A stretch of DNA of 64,000 nucleotides from Bog-113 sp965226755 (GCA_965226755.1 CBDDDT010000004.1:310001-374000), one strand, 5' to 3'. Positions 29,104 through 37,263 are shown, counted from the stretch's first letter. Translations and numbers: made by a program. Notes: generated by a model from the letters alone, not told the origin.

Positions 29104-29697
29104 ATGAGCCAGAGTCTTCCTCCCGAGTACTTCGATCGCATCTACGCCCGTAATCCAGATCCATGGGATTTCGAGAGTAGTCCCTACGAAACCGAAAAAT
29201 ACAACAGGACCATGGCGATTCTTCCTCGCGAGTCCTATCAGAACGCTTTCGAATTCGGCTGCTCCATCGGCGTCCTCACGCAGCGCCTCGCGGCGCGGTG
29301 CCGTAGCTTGCTGTCGGTCGATGTCTCCGAAACGGCGCTGGCGCAAGCGCGCTGCCGCTGCGAGGGACTTACTAACGTCGCCTTTCAACTCGCCGCCGTC
29401 CCGGAGTACTATCCCGAGGGCTCGTTCGATCTCACTGTAGTCTCAGAGGTCGGCTATTATCTCGACCTTCCAGATCTTGCACGGCTCGCAACGCTTATCC
29501 GCGGCCATACCGCGCGTTCCGGGCAATTGCTCCTGGTCCATTGGTTGCCGCGCGTGGAGGATTATCCGCTTACTGGCGATCAAGTTCACGAATACTTTCT
29601 GGCGCGGTCGGAATGGTGGCGCGTGGCGCACTACACGGCCCCTCAATACCGCATTGACCTGTTAGAACTTCTCCATCCGGACGCCGCGCCCAGTTAG
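29104..29697 (+). CDS. NodS-like SAM-dependent methyltransferase
   Basis: 197 residues. The N-terminus has YFDRIYARNPDPWDFESSPY, a block typical of NodS-related methyltransferases, and NAFEFGCSIGVLTQRLA is SAM motif I. VDVSETALAQARCRC is the acidic-strand region. It ends YRIDLLELL, as in the family. NodS N-methylates a glucosamine residue of Nod factors after deacetylation. Here the acceptor is unknown but an amino-sugar lipid or oligosaccharide is plausible. The last 128 bp overlap the convergent glycosyltransferase gene. Confidence 0.85.
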   Translation: MSQSLPPEYFDRIYARNPDPWDFESSPYETEKYNRTMAILPRESYQNAFEFGCSIGVLTQRLAARCRSLLSVDVSETALAQARCRCEGLTNVAFQLAAVPEYYPEGSFDLTVVSEVGYYLDLPDLARLATLIRGHTARSGQLLLVHWLPRVEDYPLTGDQVHEYFLARSEWWRVAHYTAPQYRIDLLELLHPDAAPS

Positions 29698-30904
29698 TCA
29701 TCTTCTCCAGCTCACGCACGGCCTCCTGCAGCGGCTGCAAGACCGGTCCCGCAAAAGCGCCGTTCTCCAGCTTGCGCCGTATGTCCAGAAACTCAAACCC
29801 CGCGCCGAACCATTTCGCCGAGAGCGCGAAAGTCAGGTCGTCCGTGCGGCAACCCGAATCGGCGGCCAGTCGCCGCAAGGCCGCCCGCTTCGGCTGTCCT
29901 CCCGCTCGCGCGCGCGCCCATTCCACGCGAAGCCGGCGGCGGATCGAAAAGAGTTTCCTGGCAAACGCCACCGACGGCGCGGCGATCTCGTCCGAATCGA
30001 TCGTCCAATGCGACAGCTGTTGCGCCAGCCCGACGGCCGTCCGCCCCTGTAATCGGCCCGATGTCCGCACGCGCACCTTTGGGCTGTGCCGCACTTTGAC
30101 GTCGTACCGCATTAGTCTCTCGTAAAAGGCCACGTCTTCAAGGGATCTTAGCGGAGGTAATCCGCCAACCTTCCGGTAAACGTTTGGCCGAACCCCTAAA
30201 CTGCTTCCGAAGTGCTGCCTGTGTCTCAGCCATCGATCGTGCGGTTGCGGATCCAACCGGTCTTCCAGCCATGCCAGAAGCACCTGATACCGGTCGTCCC
30301 AGAGTTGGACCTTCCGTGTCTTCGACTCAAGCCGCTGCAAATCGGCGGAGTGCAATAGAATACGGCCCCCGATTGCTTCCGCGCCTTCCTCGGCGGTCCG
30401 CAGGTTTTGAGCGATCCAATCCGGCGCCACTTGCGTGTCCCCGTCCGTCGATAGGATCAACGAGTTTGCCTTCGGCCATACGGACAGGCGCTCGCACGCG
30501 CAATCCATCAGCAGCTTGCGGACGTGTCCGATATGCGCCTGGTCGTCCGCGAAGTGCCGCTCCGCAATCCACAGGGAAAGAGGTTGGTGAGCGCGCCGGA
30601 ACCGCTCGGCCGCTTCCAATGAGCCGTCGCTTGAATTGTTGATCAGCAGCAGCACTTCCCACTGCTGCGGCCGCAGGGGTCGCCCGTCTAAATCCACCTG
30701 GTTCGCTAGCGCGTTCAATGTGGATTCGAGATGCGCGGCCTCATTTTTTGCGGGAACTATGACACAAGCTGTCAGGTCCGGGTGCGGGGCTGGCAAGTGC
30801 CCGAACAAATCGAGAAATGACAATGGGGGAGATCTCCGGACTGCAATGACGCCGCTCTTGCGTCTACGCCAAGCACCCGGCATTCCCACACCCGGCATTC
30901 CCAC
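29570..30904 (-). CDS. Family 2 glycosyltransferase
   Basis: Up to 444 residues. LTACVIVPAKNEAAHLESTL is the GT2 nucleotide-sugar start, and STDGDTQVAPDW carries the DxD-type metal site. Acceptor-side residues include SSLGVRPNVYRKVGGL and SLEDVAFYERL. Start is uncertain: GTG 30904, ATG 30898 or ATG 30883, all inside a 15-bp direct repeat, or a GTG near 30850. The last 42 residues after ELEKMTNWA lie entirely opposite the end of the methyltransferase gene and look unlike family sequence, suggesting an original stop near 29697 was lost. It is convergent with the NodS-like gene. Confidence 0.82.
   Translation of the reverse strand: MGMPGVGMPGAWRRRKSGVIAVRRSPPLSFLDLFGHLPAPHPDLTACVIVPAKNEAAHLESTLNALANQVDLDGRPLRPQQWEVLLLINNSSDGSLEAAERFRRAHQPLSLWIAERHFADDQAHIGHVRKLLMDCACERLSVWPKANSLILSTDGDTQVAPDWIAQNLRTAEEGAEAIGGRILLHSADLQRLESKTRKVQLWDDRYQVLLAWLEDRLDPQPHDRWLRHRQHFGSSLGVRPNVYRKVGGLPPLRSLEDVAFYERLMRYDVKVRHSPKVRVRTSGRLQGRTAVGLAQQLSHWTIDSDEIAAPSVAFARKLFSIRRRLRVEWARARAGGQPKRAALRRLAADSGCRTDDLTFALSAKWFGAGFEFLDIRRKLENGAFAGPVLQPLQEAVRELEKMTNWARRPDGEVLTGQCGIEGPCSAPRATIPTAPESIRELDRQ
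30874..30903 (+). repeat. Two tandem copies of a 15-bp unit at a start-codon region
   Basis: CACCCGGCATTCCCA is present exactly at 30874-30888 and 30889-30903. On the minus strand each copy contains an ATG, so the repeat duplicates the candidate start of the GT2 gene. It gives MPGVG and MPGAW at the protein start. Confidence 0.8.
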
Positions 30905-30947
30905 AAAGGAACCGTGCGTGCTGACCCTTTTCTATAGGAGCCGAGAT

Positions 30948-31151
30948 ATGGCAAAACTTACCGCATCGAAGAAGAATGCGGAGCCAAGCAAAGAGTTTGG
31001 ACTGCCTGAAGAACGTAAATACCCGATGCCGGACGCCGGCCACGCCCGCAACGCGAAAGCTCGCGCCTCGCAAATGGCCAATCAGGGCAAGCTGAGCGCG
31101 GCCGACAAGAAGAAGATCGACGCGAAGGCAGACAAGATCTTAAAAAAATAG
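30948..31151 (+). CDS. Small basic cytosolic protein, 67 aa
   Basis: ATG 30948 follows an excellent ribosome site (ATAGGAGCCGAGAT). The product is Lys-rich: MAKLTASKKNAEPSKEFGLP, then EERKYPMPDAGHARNAKARA and a C-terminal helix KKKIDAKADKILKK. The RKYPMPDAGHARNAKARA-type block recurs in small proteins of unknown role found in many bacteria and phages, from memory of the DUF6582-like group. The open frame starts earlier (30636) but only this part has a protein-like composition. It is monocistronic, with an imperfect hairpin after the stop. Confidence 0.75.
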   Translation: MAKLTASKKNAEPSKEFGLPEERKYPMPDAGHARNAKARASQMANQGKLSAADKKKIDAKADKILKK

Positions 31152-31209
31152 TCGTTGGTCGAAGTTGCAACGCGCCGCGCGTGCTGCTTCCAACCTGGTA
31201 CCAACGACT
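31150..31209 (+). terminator. Long inverted repeat after the 67-aa gene
   Basis: AGTCGTTGGT at 31150-31159 is perfectly complementary to ACCAACGACT at 31200-31209, separated by 40 nt. The first arm overlaps the TAG stop of the preceding gene. There is no T-run after the second arm, so it may be a transcript-end stem, a target of an RNA-binding protein, or simply a structured leftover. Intrinsic termination is not demonstrated. Confidence 0.35.
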
Positions 31210-31636
31210 CCGGATCCAGCGAGATTGCTGCATACGGAGCCTGCTCATCCCGCCGCGCAATAACCCTCTCCTGCATCCTCACGGAAAAACGCCTCGCGCG
31301 CAGTTTGCGCTTGCCATTTCCGTCATATGTTCCTACACTTGATAAACGTTCAGATCATAAACTCTCATTGTCAATCGGAATGCGGAGAAGTAGTGCGTCG
31401 CAAAATCGCAATGCCGTTTAGACTCGCCAAATGGACCTAACTATTTTCGTTTCAGATGTTTACGATCGGCTTCCAAATCCCCGCCGATCCTCGCCGCTCC
31501 GGATCCGTGCATTTCGCCGAACGTCGCTGCTCCCAGGCGCTCCTCTGTGGCGGAGAAGTTCAACGAATCTCTCCCACGATGTTTTCAATTCACTTACGAA
31601 ATGAGCGATCGGAAAATACGTCCGCCACAGACCCTC
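31210..31636 (+). other. Intergenic leader of the sulfate operon, no gene recognised
   Basis: No convincing coding frame is seen. The stretch should contain the promoter and any control element of the sbp-cysTWA operon. Two long AT-richer patches (about 31,320-31,380 and 31,420-31,460) are candidates for promoter DNA, but neither has a clear TTGACA/TATAAT pair. In-frame upstream residues of sbp (31547 onward) lack a signal-like start and are treated as leader. Confidence 0.4.
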
Positions 31637-32677
31637 ATGATTCACTTTTCTCGCTTCGCAAAGACCGCCGCCGCCGCGCTGGCCTTCGCTCTCGTTGCCG
31701 GATGCAGTTCGGGCCCGTCCAAGCCGGGATCCGCGGAGCCCGTCACGATTCGCAATGTCTCCTATGATCCGACCCGCGAACTCTATCAGGATTACAACGC
31801 CGCCTTCGCCAAACACTGGAAGAGCATGGGCGGCGCCGACGTGACGGTCGAGATGTCCCACGGCGGCTCCGGCAAACAAGCTCGCAGCGTGATCGACGGT
31901 CTGAAAGCCGATGTCGTCACGCTCGGACTCGCGTACGACATCGACGCCATTGCGGAGAAATCGCAACTTCTCCCCGCGAACTGGCAATCGCGGCTGCCGA
32001 ACAACAGCACTCCCTACACGTCGACCATAGTTTTTCTCGTGCGAAAAGGAAATCCTAAAGGCATTCACGATTGGCCGGATCTGATCAAGCCCGGCGTGTC
32101 GGTAATCACTCCGAATCCGAAAACCTCGGGCGGCGCCCGCTGGAATTACCTGGCTGCGTGGGGCGCTGCTTTGAAAGCGAACAATGGAAGCGAGGCCAAG
32201 GCTCGAGAGTATGTGGAGACCCTTTTCCACAACGTGCCGGTCCTCGATTCCGGCGCGCGCGGGGCCACCACCACCTTCGTCCAGCACGATCTCGGCGATG
32301 TCCTCCTTGCCTGGGAAAATGAGGGCTTCCTCGCTCTCCATGAGTTCGGCGCCGACAAGTTTGAAATGATCGCGCCCCCGGTCAGCGTTCTGGCCGAGCC
32401 TCCCGTGTCGGTTGTCGACAAGGTGGTCGATGAGCGCGGCACTCGCAAAGTAGCGGAAGAGTATTTGAAATATCTGTATTCGCCCGAAGGGCAGGAGATC
32501 GCCGCCAAGCGTTTCTACCGGCCCCGCGATCCTCAGGTAGCCGCCAAATATGCGAGCGTCTTTCCCAAGATCGACCTCTTCACCATTGATCTGTTCGGCG
32601 GCTGGCAAAAGGCGCAAAAACAGCACTTCGCCGACGGCGGCGTCTTCGATCAAATCTACAAACCAAGGGCCCAGTAG
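31637..32677 (+). CDS. sbp: Sulfate ABC transporter substrate-binding lipoprotein
   Basis: 346 residues from ATG 31637. A lipoprotein signal peptide (MIHFSRFAKTAAAALAFALV then AGC) has its lipid-attachment Cys after LVAG. The mature part has the SulP/Sbp signatures: SYDPTRELYQDYNAAFAKHW, EMSHGGSGKQARSV, LKADVVTLGLAYDID and NPKTSGGARWNYLAAWG. These bind unhydrated sulfate (or thiosulfate) in the periplasm. The following genes encode the permeases and ATPase of the same importer. Confidence 0.94.
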   Translation: MIHFSRFAKTAAAALAFALVAGCSSGPSKPGSAEPVTIRNVSYDPTRELYQDYNAAFAKHWKSMGGADVTVEMSHGGSGKQARSVIDGLKADVVTLGLAYDIDAIAEKSQLLPANWQSRLPNNSTPYTSTIVFLVRKGNPKGIHDWPDLIKPGVSVITPNPKTSGGARWNYLAAWGAALKANNGSEAKAREYVETLFHNVPVLDSGARGATTTFVQHDLGDVLLAWENEGFLALHEFGADKFEMIAPPVSVLAEPPVSVVDKVVDERGTRKVAEEYLKYLYSPEGQEIAAKRFYRPRDPQVAAKYASVFPKIDLFTIDLFGGWQKAQKQHFADGGVFDQIYKPRAQ

Positions 32678-32678
32678 C

Positions 32679-33515
32679 GTGCGATTCCGTCAACACAGCG
32701 TCTTGCCCGGGTTCGGGCTCACCATGGGGTACACCATCTTTTACCTCAGTGTCATCGTGCTGATCCCGCTTTCCGCCTTGTTCCTGAAGACCGCGACCGT
32801 CCCCTTCAGCCAGTTCTGGGCGACCGTCTCCGATCCGCGCGCGATCGCCTCTTACAAGCTCACCCTCGGCGCTTCCCTGGCGGGAGCTCTCATCAATGTC
32901 GTCTTCGGATTCATTGTGGCTTGGACGCTTGTCCGCTATAATTTCCCGGGCAAGAAAGTCGTCGACGCAATCGTCGATCTGCCGTTCGCCCTTCCCACGG
33001 CCGTCTCCGGCATCGCGCTAACCGCCATCTATTCCGAAAACGGATGGATCGGGCGCCTGCTCTTGCCGCTCGGCATCAAGGTCGCGTTCACGCCGCTTGG
33101 CGTGGCCGTCGCACTTACCTTCATCGGCCTGCCGTTCGTTGTGCGCGCGGTGCAGCCCGCCATCGAAGATCTGGATGCCGGCGTCGAATCCGCCGCGGCC
33201 ACGCTGGGCGCCACTCCCTTCCAGACTTTCTATAAGGTCATTCTTCCCGCCGTGTTCCCCTCTTTACTGACCGGTTTCGGCATGGCTTTCGCCCGCGCCC
33301 TGGGTGAGTACGGCTCGGTTGTCTTCATCTCCGGGAATATGCCCATGCGCACCGAAATCACTTCGCTTCTCATCATTTCTCGGCTCGAACAATATGACTA
33401 TGCCGGAGCTACTTCCATCGCGGTCGTCATGCTCCTGTTCTCATTCACCATGCTTCTTATTCTCAACGTGATTCAGGTCGGGCAATCGCGCAAGACCCGC
33501 AACGCCGTCATATGA
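32679..33515 (+). CDS. cysT: Sulfate ABC transporter permease CysT
   Basis: The start is a GTG 1 bp after the sbp stop; the open frame extends upstream inside sbp but is not coding there. 278 residues with six membrane helices and the permease EAA loop near EDLDAGVESAAATLGA and FYKVILPAVFPSL. It forms the inner-membrane channel with CysW. PTAVSGIALTAIYSENGWIG is typical of CysT/CysU. Confidence 0.94.
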   Translation: MRFRQHSVLPGFGLTMGYTIFYLSVIVLIPLSALFLKTATVPFSQFWATVSDPRAIASYKLTLGASLAGALINVVFGFIVAWTLVRYNFPGKKVVDAIVDLPFALPTAVSGIALTAIYSENGWIGRLLLPLGIKVAFTPLGVAVALTFIGLPFVVRAVQPAIEDLDAGVESAAATLGATPFQTFYKVILPAVFPSLLTGFGMAFARALGEYGSVVFISGNMPMRTEITSLLIISRLEQYDYAGATSIAVVMLLFSFTMLLILNVIQVGQSRKTRNAVI

Positions 33516-33547
33516 CCCCGAACGCCGTCATACGAGGAGGTTAGTCG

Positions 33548-34441
33548 ATGTCTGATTCGTTGTCGCTTCAAGCCAACGGGCTCCCCGAATCGAAGGCCAC
33601 GCGCGCGGTTCTGCTCGCGGTCACGTTCACTTTCCTGGGACTCTTCCTGGCGCTTCCCCTGGCGATTGTGTTCACTGAGGCCTTTCGAAAAGGTGTCGGC
33701 GCCTACCTCGCCGCCTTTGCCGACCCGGCCGCCCGCTCCGCCATCTATCTGACCGTGATTACCGCGGCGATTGCTCTGGCCGCCAACGTCACCTTCGGAT
33801 TAGCCGCGTCGTGGGCGCTCGCGAAATTCGAATTCGTCGGCAAAAGTTTCCTGATGACCTTAATCGATTTGCCCTTCGCCGTCTCCCCAGTGATTTCCGG
33901 GCTCATCTATGTTCTGCTGTTCGGACTCCAGGGCTGGCTGGGTCCCTGGCTTTCCGCGCACCACATTCAGATTATCTTCGCGGTGCCCGGCATTGTCCTT
34001 GCCACCATCTTCGTGACCTTTCCCATCGTCGCCCGTGAGTTAATGCCGCTCATGCAGGAGCAAGGTTCGCATGAAGAAGAAGCCGCCGTCACGTTGGGCG
34101 CTTCGGGATGGCAAACCTTCCGGCACATCACCCTGCCCAACGTGAAATGGGCGCTCCTCTACGGAGTGATTCTCTGCAACGCTCGCGCCATGGGTGAGTT
34201 CGGCGCCGTGAGCGTCGTCTCCGGTCATATCCGAGGAAAAACGAACACCATGCCCCTGCATGTCGAAATTCTTTATAACGAGTACAACTTTGTCGCCGCG
34301 TTCGCGGTCGCCAGCCTCCTGGCTTTGCTTGCTCTCCTCACCCTTGTCGCCAAGAGCATTTTGGAATGGAAAATTCGCCGTGACCTGTTAGCCGCGGAAG
34401 CCGCCGTGGAATTGGCGCTGATGGAGGAGTTAGCCGCATGA
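33548..34441 (+). CDS. cysW: Sulfate ABC transporter permease CysW
   Basis: 297 residues, six membrane helices, with the EAA loop EEEAAVTLGASGWQTFRHI and TLPNVKWALLYG. The characteristic CysW segment AMGEFGAVSVVSGHIRGKTN is present near the end. It starts at ATG 33548 after an AGGAGGTTAGTCG ribosome site and overlaps cysA by 4 nt (ATGA). A 32-bp spacer separates it from cysT and contains a near-repeat of ACGCCGTCATA. Confidence 0.95.
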   Translation: MSDSLSLQANGLPESKATRAVLLAVTFTFLGLFLALPLAIVFTEAFRKGVGAYLAAFADPAARSAIYLTVITAAIALAANVTFGLAASWALAKFEFVGKSFLMTLIDLPFAVSPVISGLIYVLLFGLQGWLGPWLSAHHIQIIFAVPGIVLATIFVTFPIVARELMPLMQEQGSHEEEAAVTLGASGWQTFRHITLPNVKWALLYGVILCNARAMGEFGAVSVVSGHIRGKTNTMPLHVEILYNEYNFVAAFAVASLLALLALLTLVAKSILEWKIRRDLLAAEAAVELALMEELAA

Positions 34442-35508
34442 GTATTGAAGTCCGCAATATTAGTAAGCGCTTCGGAACTTTCGCCGCCCTGAACAACGTA
34501 AGTCTGCGCGTCGATGACGGGGAGCTGGTCGCCCTGCTCGGTCCCTCCGGTTCCGGCAAAACGACACTGCTCCGCGTGATGGCCGGGTTGGAGTCGCCCG
34601 ATCCCAACCCGTCGGCCGAGGTCCTCTTTCACGGTGAGGATGTCACTTCCAGTCAAACGGCTCATCGCCGCGTCGGCTTCGTGTTTCAGAGTTACGCCCT
34701 CTTTCGCAACATGACGGTCTATGAGAACATCGCCTTCGGTTTGCGGGTCCGCCCTCGATCTACCCGCCCGACCGATGCGGAAATTCGCAGCCGTGTCGAC
34801 AAACTGCTGAACTTGATTTCCCTCCAGACCCTGGCCGGCCGCTATCCCACCCAACTCTCCGGCGGCCAGCGTCAGCGCGTCGCTCTGGCCCGTGCGCTTG
34901 CGATTGAACCCAAGGTCCTCCTGCTCGACGAACCCTTCGGGGCATTGGACGCGAAAGTCCGCGCCGGCCTGCGAAAATGGCTCCGCAGGCTTCACGATGA
35001 AATTCACGTGACCAGCATCCTGGTTACTCACGACCAGGACGAGGCGCTTGAGATCGCCGACCGGATCGTCGTGATGAATAAGGGCGAGATCTCCCAGGTC
35101 GGCACCCCCGACGAAGTGTTTCATCATCCCGCAAACGAGTTCGTCATGGATTTTCTGGGCAGCGTCAATCTGTTTCACGGGCGCATTGAGGCAGGCAAGG
35201 CGGTCTTCGGTCCCATGATCCTTGATCACGACGGCGTCGAAGTTCCCGACGGCCATGGCGCGCGCTTGTTTGTTCGCCCCTTTGAACTCGATATTCATCA
35301 CCACCAGAATGGCTCGCCTGGACTGAAGGCGCGGGTCACCAGAATTCAATCCGCCGGTTCGCTTGTCCGTCTGGAACTGCTCGGCGAACACGGCGAAACC
35401 ATAAACGTGGAAATGCCGCATTCCCGGTTTCGCGAACGCGCGGTGGAACTGCAACAAGAGGTATTCGTAACCCTGCTGGATTCGCGCGTGTTCATGGAAA
35501 AGCACTAA
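34438..35508 (+). CDS. cysA: Sulfate/thiosulfate import ATPase CysA
   Basis: 356 residues. Walker A GPSGSGKTTLL near residue 36, Q-loop VFQSYALFRNMTV, signature LSGGQRQRVALARAL, Walker B VLLLDEPFGALD and the H-loop VTHDQDEALE are all intact. A C-terminal TOBE-type regulatory domain of about 110 residues follows. It powers sulfate uptake for cysteine synthesis. The operon ends here, facing the convergent beta-propeller gene across a 36-bp gap. Confidence 0.95.
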   Translation: MSIEVRNISKRFGTFAALNNVSLRVDDGELVALLGPSGSGKTTLLRVMAGLESPDPNPSAEVLFHGEDVTSSQTAHRRVGFVFQSYALFRNMTVYENIAFGLRVRPRSTRPTDAEIRSRVDKLLNLISLQTLAGRYPTQLSGGQRQRVALARALAIEPKVLLLDEPFGALDAKVRAGLRKWLRRLHDEIHVTSILVTHDQDEALEIADRIVVMNKGEISQVGTPDEVFHHPANEFVMDFLGSVNLFHGRIEAGKAVFGPMILDHDGVEVPDGHGARLFVRPFELDIHHHQNGSPGLKARVTRIQSAGSLVRLELLGEHGETINVEMPHSRFRERAVELQQEVFVTLLDSRVFMEKH

Positions 35509-35545
35509 CGTCGCTGAGCATGCGCGACGGCCTGCCGCCTCAGGC
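35509..35545. terminator. Paired GC-rich hairpins between convergent genes
   Basis: CGTCGC (35509-35514) pairs with GCGACG (35524-35529). Immediately after it, GCCTG (35530-35534) pairs with CAGGC (35541-35545). The two stems fill the whole gap between the cysA stop and the convergent stop, as expected for a shared terminator, but there is no poly-T tract, so Rho-independent termination is uncertain. Confidence 0.4.
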
Positions 35546-36525
35546 TACAACTTACTAACGCCGTTTTCAGTGACCGCCCAGATATTTGCGCCATCGAAGG
35601 CCATCGCAAGGCCGATCGGCGGGGCGGCGAGCGCCACGTTAGCCAGAACCGTGCCGTCCGAGACCCTCAATCGTTTCACCGCATTCCCGACCTCGCTGCT
35701 TACCCATACGCTCGATCCATCAAACACGATGCCCACGGGATCGAAGCCGGTGAAATTGTAAGTGGCGACAAGCGTGCCGTCACTCGCGCGAACCTCGGTA
35801 ACGCTGCCGGTGTTATCCGCGATCCACATATTCGCGCCGTCGAAAGCGATGCCCAGCGGCAACACCCCTGTATCCGTGTAGGAAGCCACGGTAGCGCCCG
35901 TTCTCGGGTCAACTTTGATCGCTCCCACCGGCCCCGCGTTTTCGACGATCCACAAATCGGTCCCGTCGAACGCCATCGATTCCGGCACCTCGGTCAAGGC
36001 AAATGTGCCCACCAGCAACCCGTCCGTGGGCCGCACCTTATATAACGTTCCGCCGGGAAAGCTCGGCGAGATCGCCCAGATGCTCGTTCCGTCGAACAGT
36101 AAGCTTGCCGGCTCTCCAATCCCGCTCACGTTCGCCACGACTTTGCCGGAATGCAGATCGAGTTTGCTGATCAACCCCGTCCCCGTATCCGCGATCCATA
36201 GGTTGGCCCCGTCAAACGCAAGCCCGTTGGGCGCGCCGCCGACAACGTAAGTCGCGTCCACGATACCCGAACCCGCGCGCAAAGCCACGACTGAATCTCC
36301 GGACGTCACATACATGTCCGACCCATCGAAAACAATCGCTTGCGGGCTGCTGACGGGGATCATCGCCCCGCTATGGTTCGCTTCGTACCAGCGCCCGAGG
36401 GCCACCCGGAGAGGATTCAACGAATTTCCGTCGTTTGCGGGAGCGGCACTCTGCGCGTTCAAAGACAGAGCACAAAGTAATAAAAGACAGCCGGCGAATC
36501 CCGGCGGAACGAAGCGCGATTTCAT
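35545..36525 (-). CDS. Secreted YVTN/NHL-type beta-propeller protein
   Basis: ATG 36525 is preceded by GAAGGAG; the longer open frame to 36687 has no export signal. 326 residues: a signal peptide (MKSRFVPPGFAGCLLLLCAL) then about seven propeller repeats of about 41 residues, each with a core such as PNGLAFDGANLWIADTGTG or PLGIAFDGANMWIADNTGSV. Such proteins are common exported Acidobacteria products with no fixed activity. It lacks catalytic residues that I can identify. Confidence 0.85.
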   Translation of the reverse strand: MKSRFVPPGFAGCLLLLCALSLNAQSAAPANDGNSLNPLRVALGRWYEANHSGAMIPVSSPQAIVFDGSDMYVTSGDSVVALRAGSGIVDATYVVGGAPNGLAFDGANLWIADTGTGLISKLDLHSGKVVANVSGIGEPASLLFDGTSIWAISPSFPGGTLYKVRPTDGLLVGTFALTEVPESMAFDGTDLWIVENAGPVGAIKVDPRTGATVASYTDTGVLPLGIAFDGANMWIADNTGSVTEVRASDGTLVATYNFTGFDPVGIVFDGSSVWVSSEVGNAVKRLRVSDGTVLANVALAAPPIGLAMAFDGANIWAVTENGVSKL

Positions 36526-36595
36526 GGAATTCTCCTTCAATAAAACGTCTGGCGAGCGGTGCAAATATATCACCACCCTGCTCCGCGCGCCAGAG

Positions 36596-37222
36596 CTAAA
36601 TTCGGCTCGCGGCGTCGAGCAGCGCGCGCAGGCCGCGCTCGAAGCGATTCTTATCCGCCGCAATCGGCCCGCGGCCGAAAACTTCAACTAATCGGGGGAA
36701 CGCCCCGGTCGCGACCTGGGCCAAGGCGAATTCCCGGTCGACCGCGGCTTCCGGCGCCCCCTCGCGCAGGGCGTTCCCAAATACAAAGTCGTCCACCGTC
36801 GTGAGCAAGGTGATCTTCTGTTTCGAAGTCATCCGCGATCCGGAGAGCGCTTCGAGACACTGCTCCATGTGCCGCATCGCGTTGAGCCCCGGCGGCGCGG
36901 ACAGCATCGAGGCGACCGCCCAGGGATGGCGCAGAAACACCGCGCGCGTGCTCTGGGCGATGGCGGTGAGCGCGCGCCGCCAATCTTTCGGGACCGACGG
37001 CAACAGCGCTTCGCCCATCAGCGCGTCGTCCATCACGGCCAGCAAGTCGTCTTTCGTCTTCACGTAGTAGTAAAGACTCATCGCGCCGGCGTTCAGCTCC
37101 TGGGCCACGCGCCGCATGGAAACCGCTCCAAACCCCTCCCGGTCCGCGATCGCCAGCGCGGCTGCCGCGATCGTCTCCCGTGTCAGCTTCTTGCGCGCCG
37201 TTCGCGATTCCGGATTTGACAT
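36596..37222 (-). CDS. TetR-family transcriptional regulator
   Basis: 208 residues from ATG 37222. The N-terminal DNA-binding domain (AALAIADREGFGAVSMRRVA, then AGAMSLYYYVKTKDDLLAVM) is a standard TetR helix-turn-helix, and the C-terminal ligand domain resembles the TetR_C (tetracycline repressor C-terminal) group. It is divergent from an FAD monooxygenase gene with only 32 bp between the two start codons, and the shared gap carries two operator-like repeats. It most likely represses both genes and is induced by a monooxygenase substrate. An upstream alternative start at 37243 would run through the operators. Confidence 0.9.
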   Translation of the reverse strand: MSNPESRTARKKLTRETIAAAALAIADREGFGAVSMRRVAQELNAGAMSLYYYVKTKDDLLAVMDDALMGEALLPSVPKDWRRALTAIAQSTRAVFLRHPWAVASMLSAPPGLNAMRHMEQCLEALSGSRMTSKQKITLLTTVDDFVFGNALREGAPEAAVDREFALAQVATGAFPRLVEVFGRGPIAADKNRFERGLRALLDAASRI

Positions 37223-37244
37223 TCGTACACTGTACCAATACAAT
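37216..37244 (+). promoter_or_regulatory. Consensus sigma70 promoter for the FAD monooxygenase gene
   Basis: TTGACA at 37216-37221 and TACAAT at 37239-37244 are separated by exactly 17 bp. Transcription would begin around 37250-37252, only about 3-5 nt before the ATG at 37255, so the mRNA would be essentially leaderless. The spacer coincides exactly with operator copy 1. The -35 overlaps the first codon of tetR on the other strand. Confidence 0.7.
37222..37238. promoter_or_regulatory. TetR operator candidate, copy 1
   Basis: TTCGTACACTGTACCAA has GTAC half-sites separated by three bases. It fills the spacer between the -35 and -10 of the monooxygenase promoter, an ideal repression position, and matches copy 2 at 13 of 17 positions. 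Confidence 0.65.
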
Positions 37245-37246
37245 CA

Positions 37247-37263
37247 CTCGTACGATGTACGAA
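37247..37263. promoter_or_regulatory. TetR operator candidate, copy 2
   Basis: CTCGTACGATGTACGAA contains the perfect arms TCGTAC/GTACGA around a 3-bp centre. Its centre lies 25 bp from that of copy 1, and it covers the predicted transcription start and the first codons of the monooxygenase gene. Confidence 0.65.
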
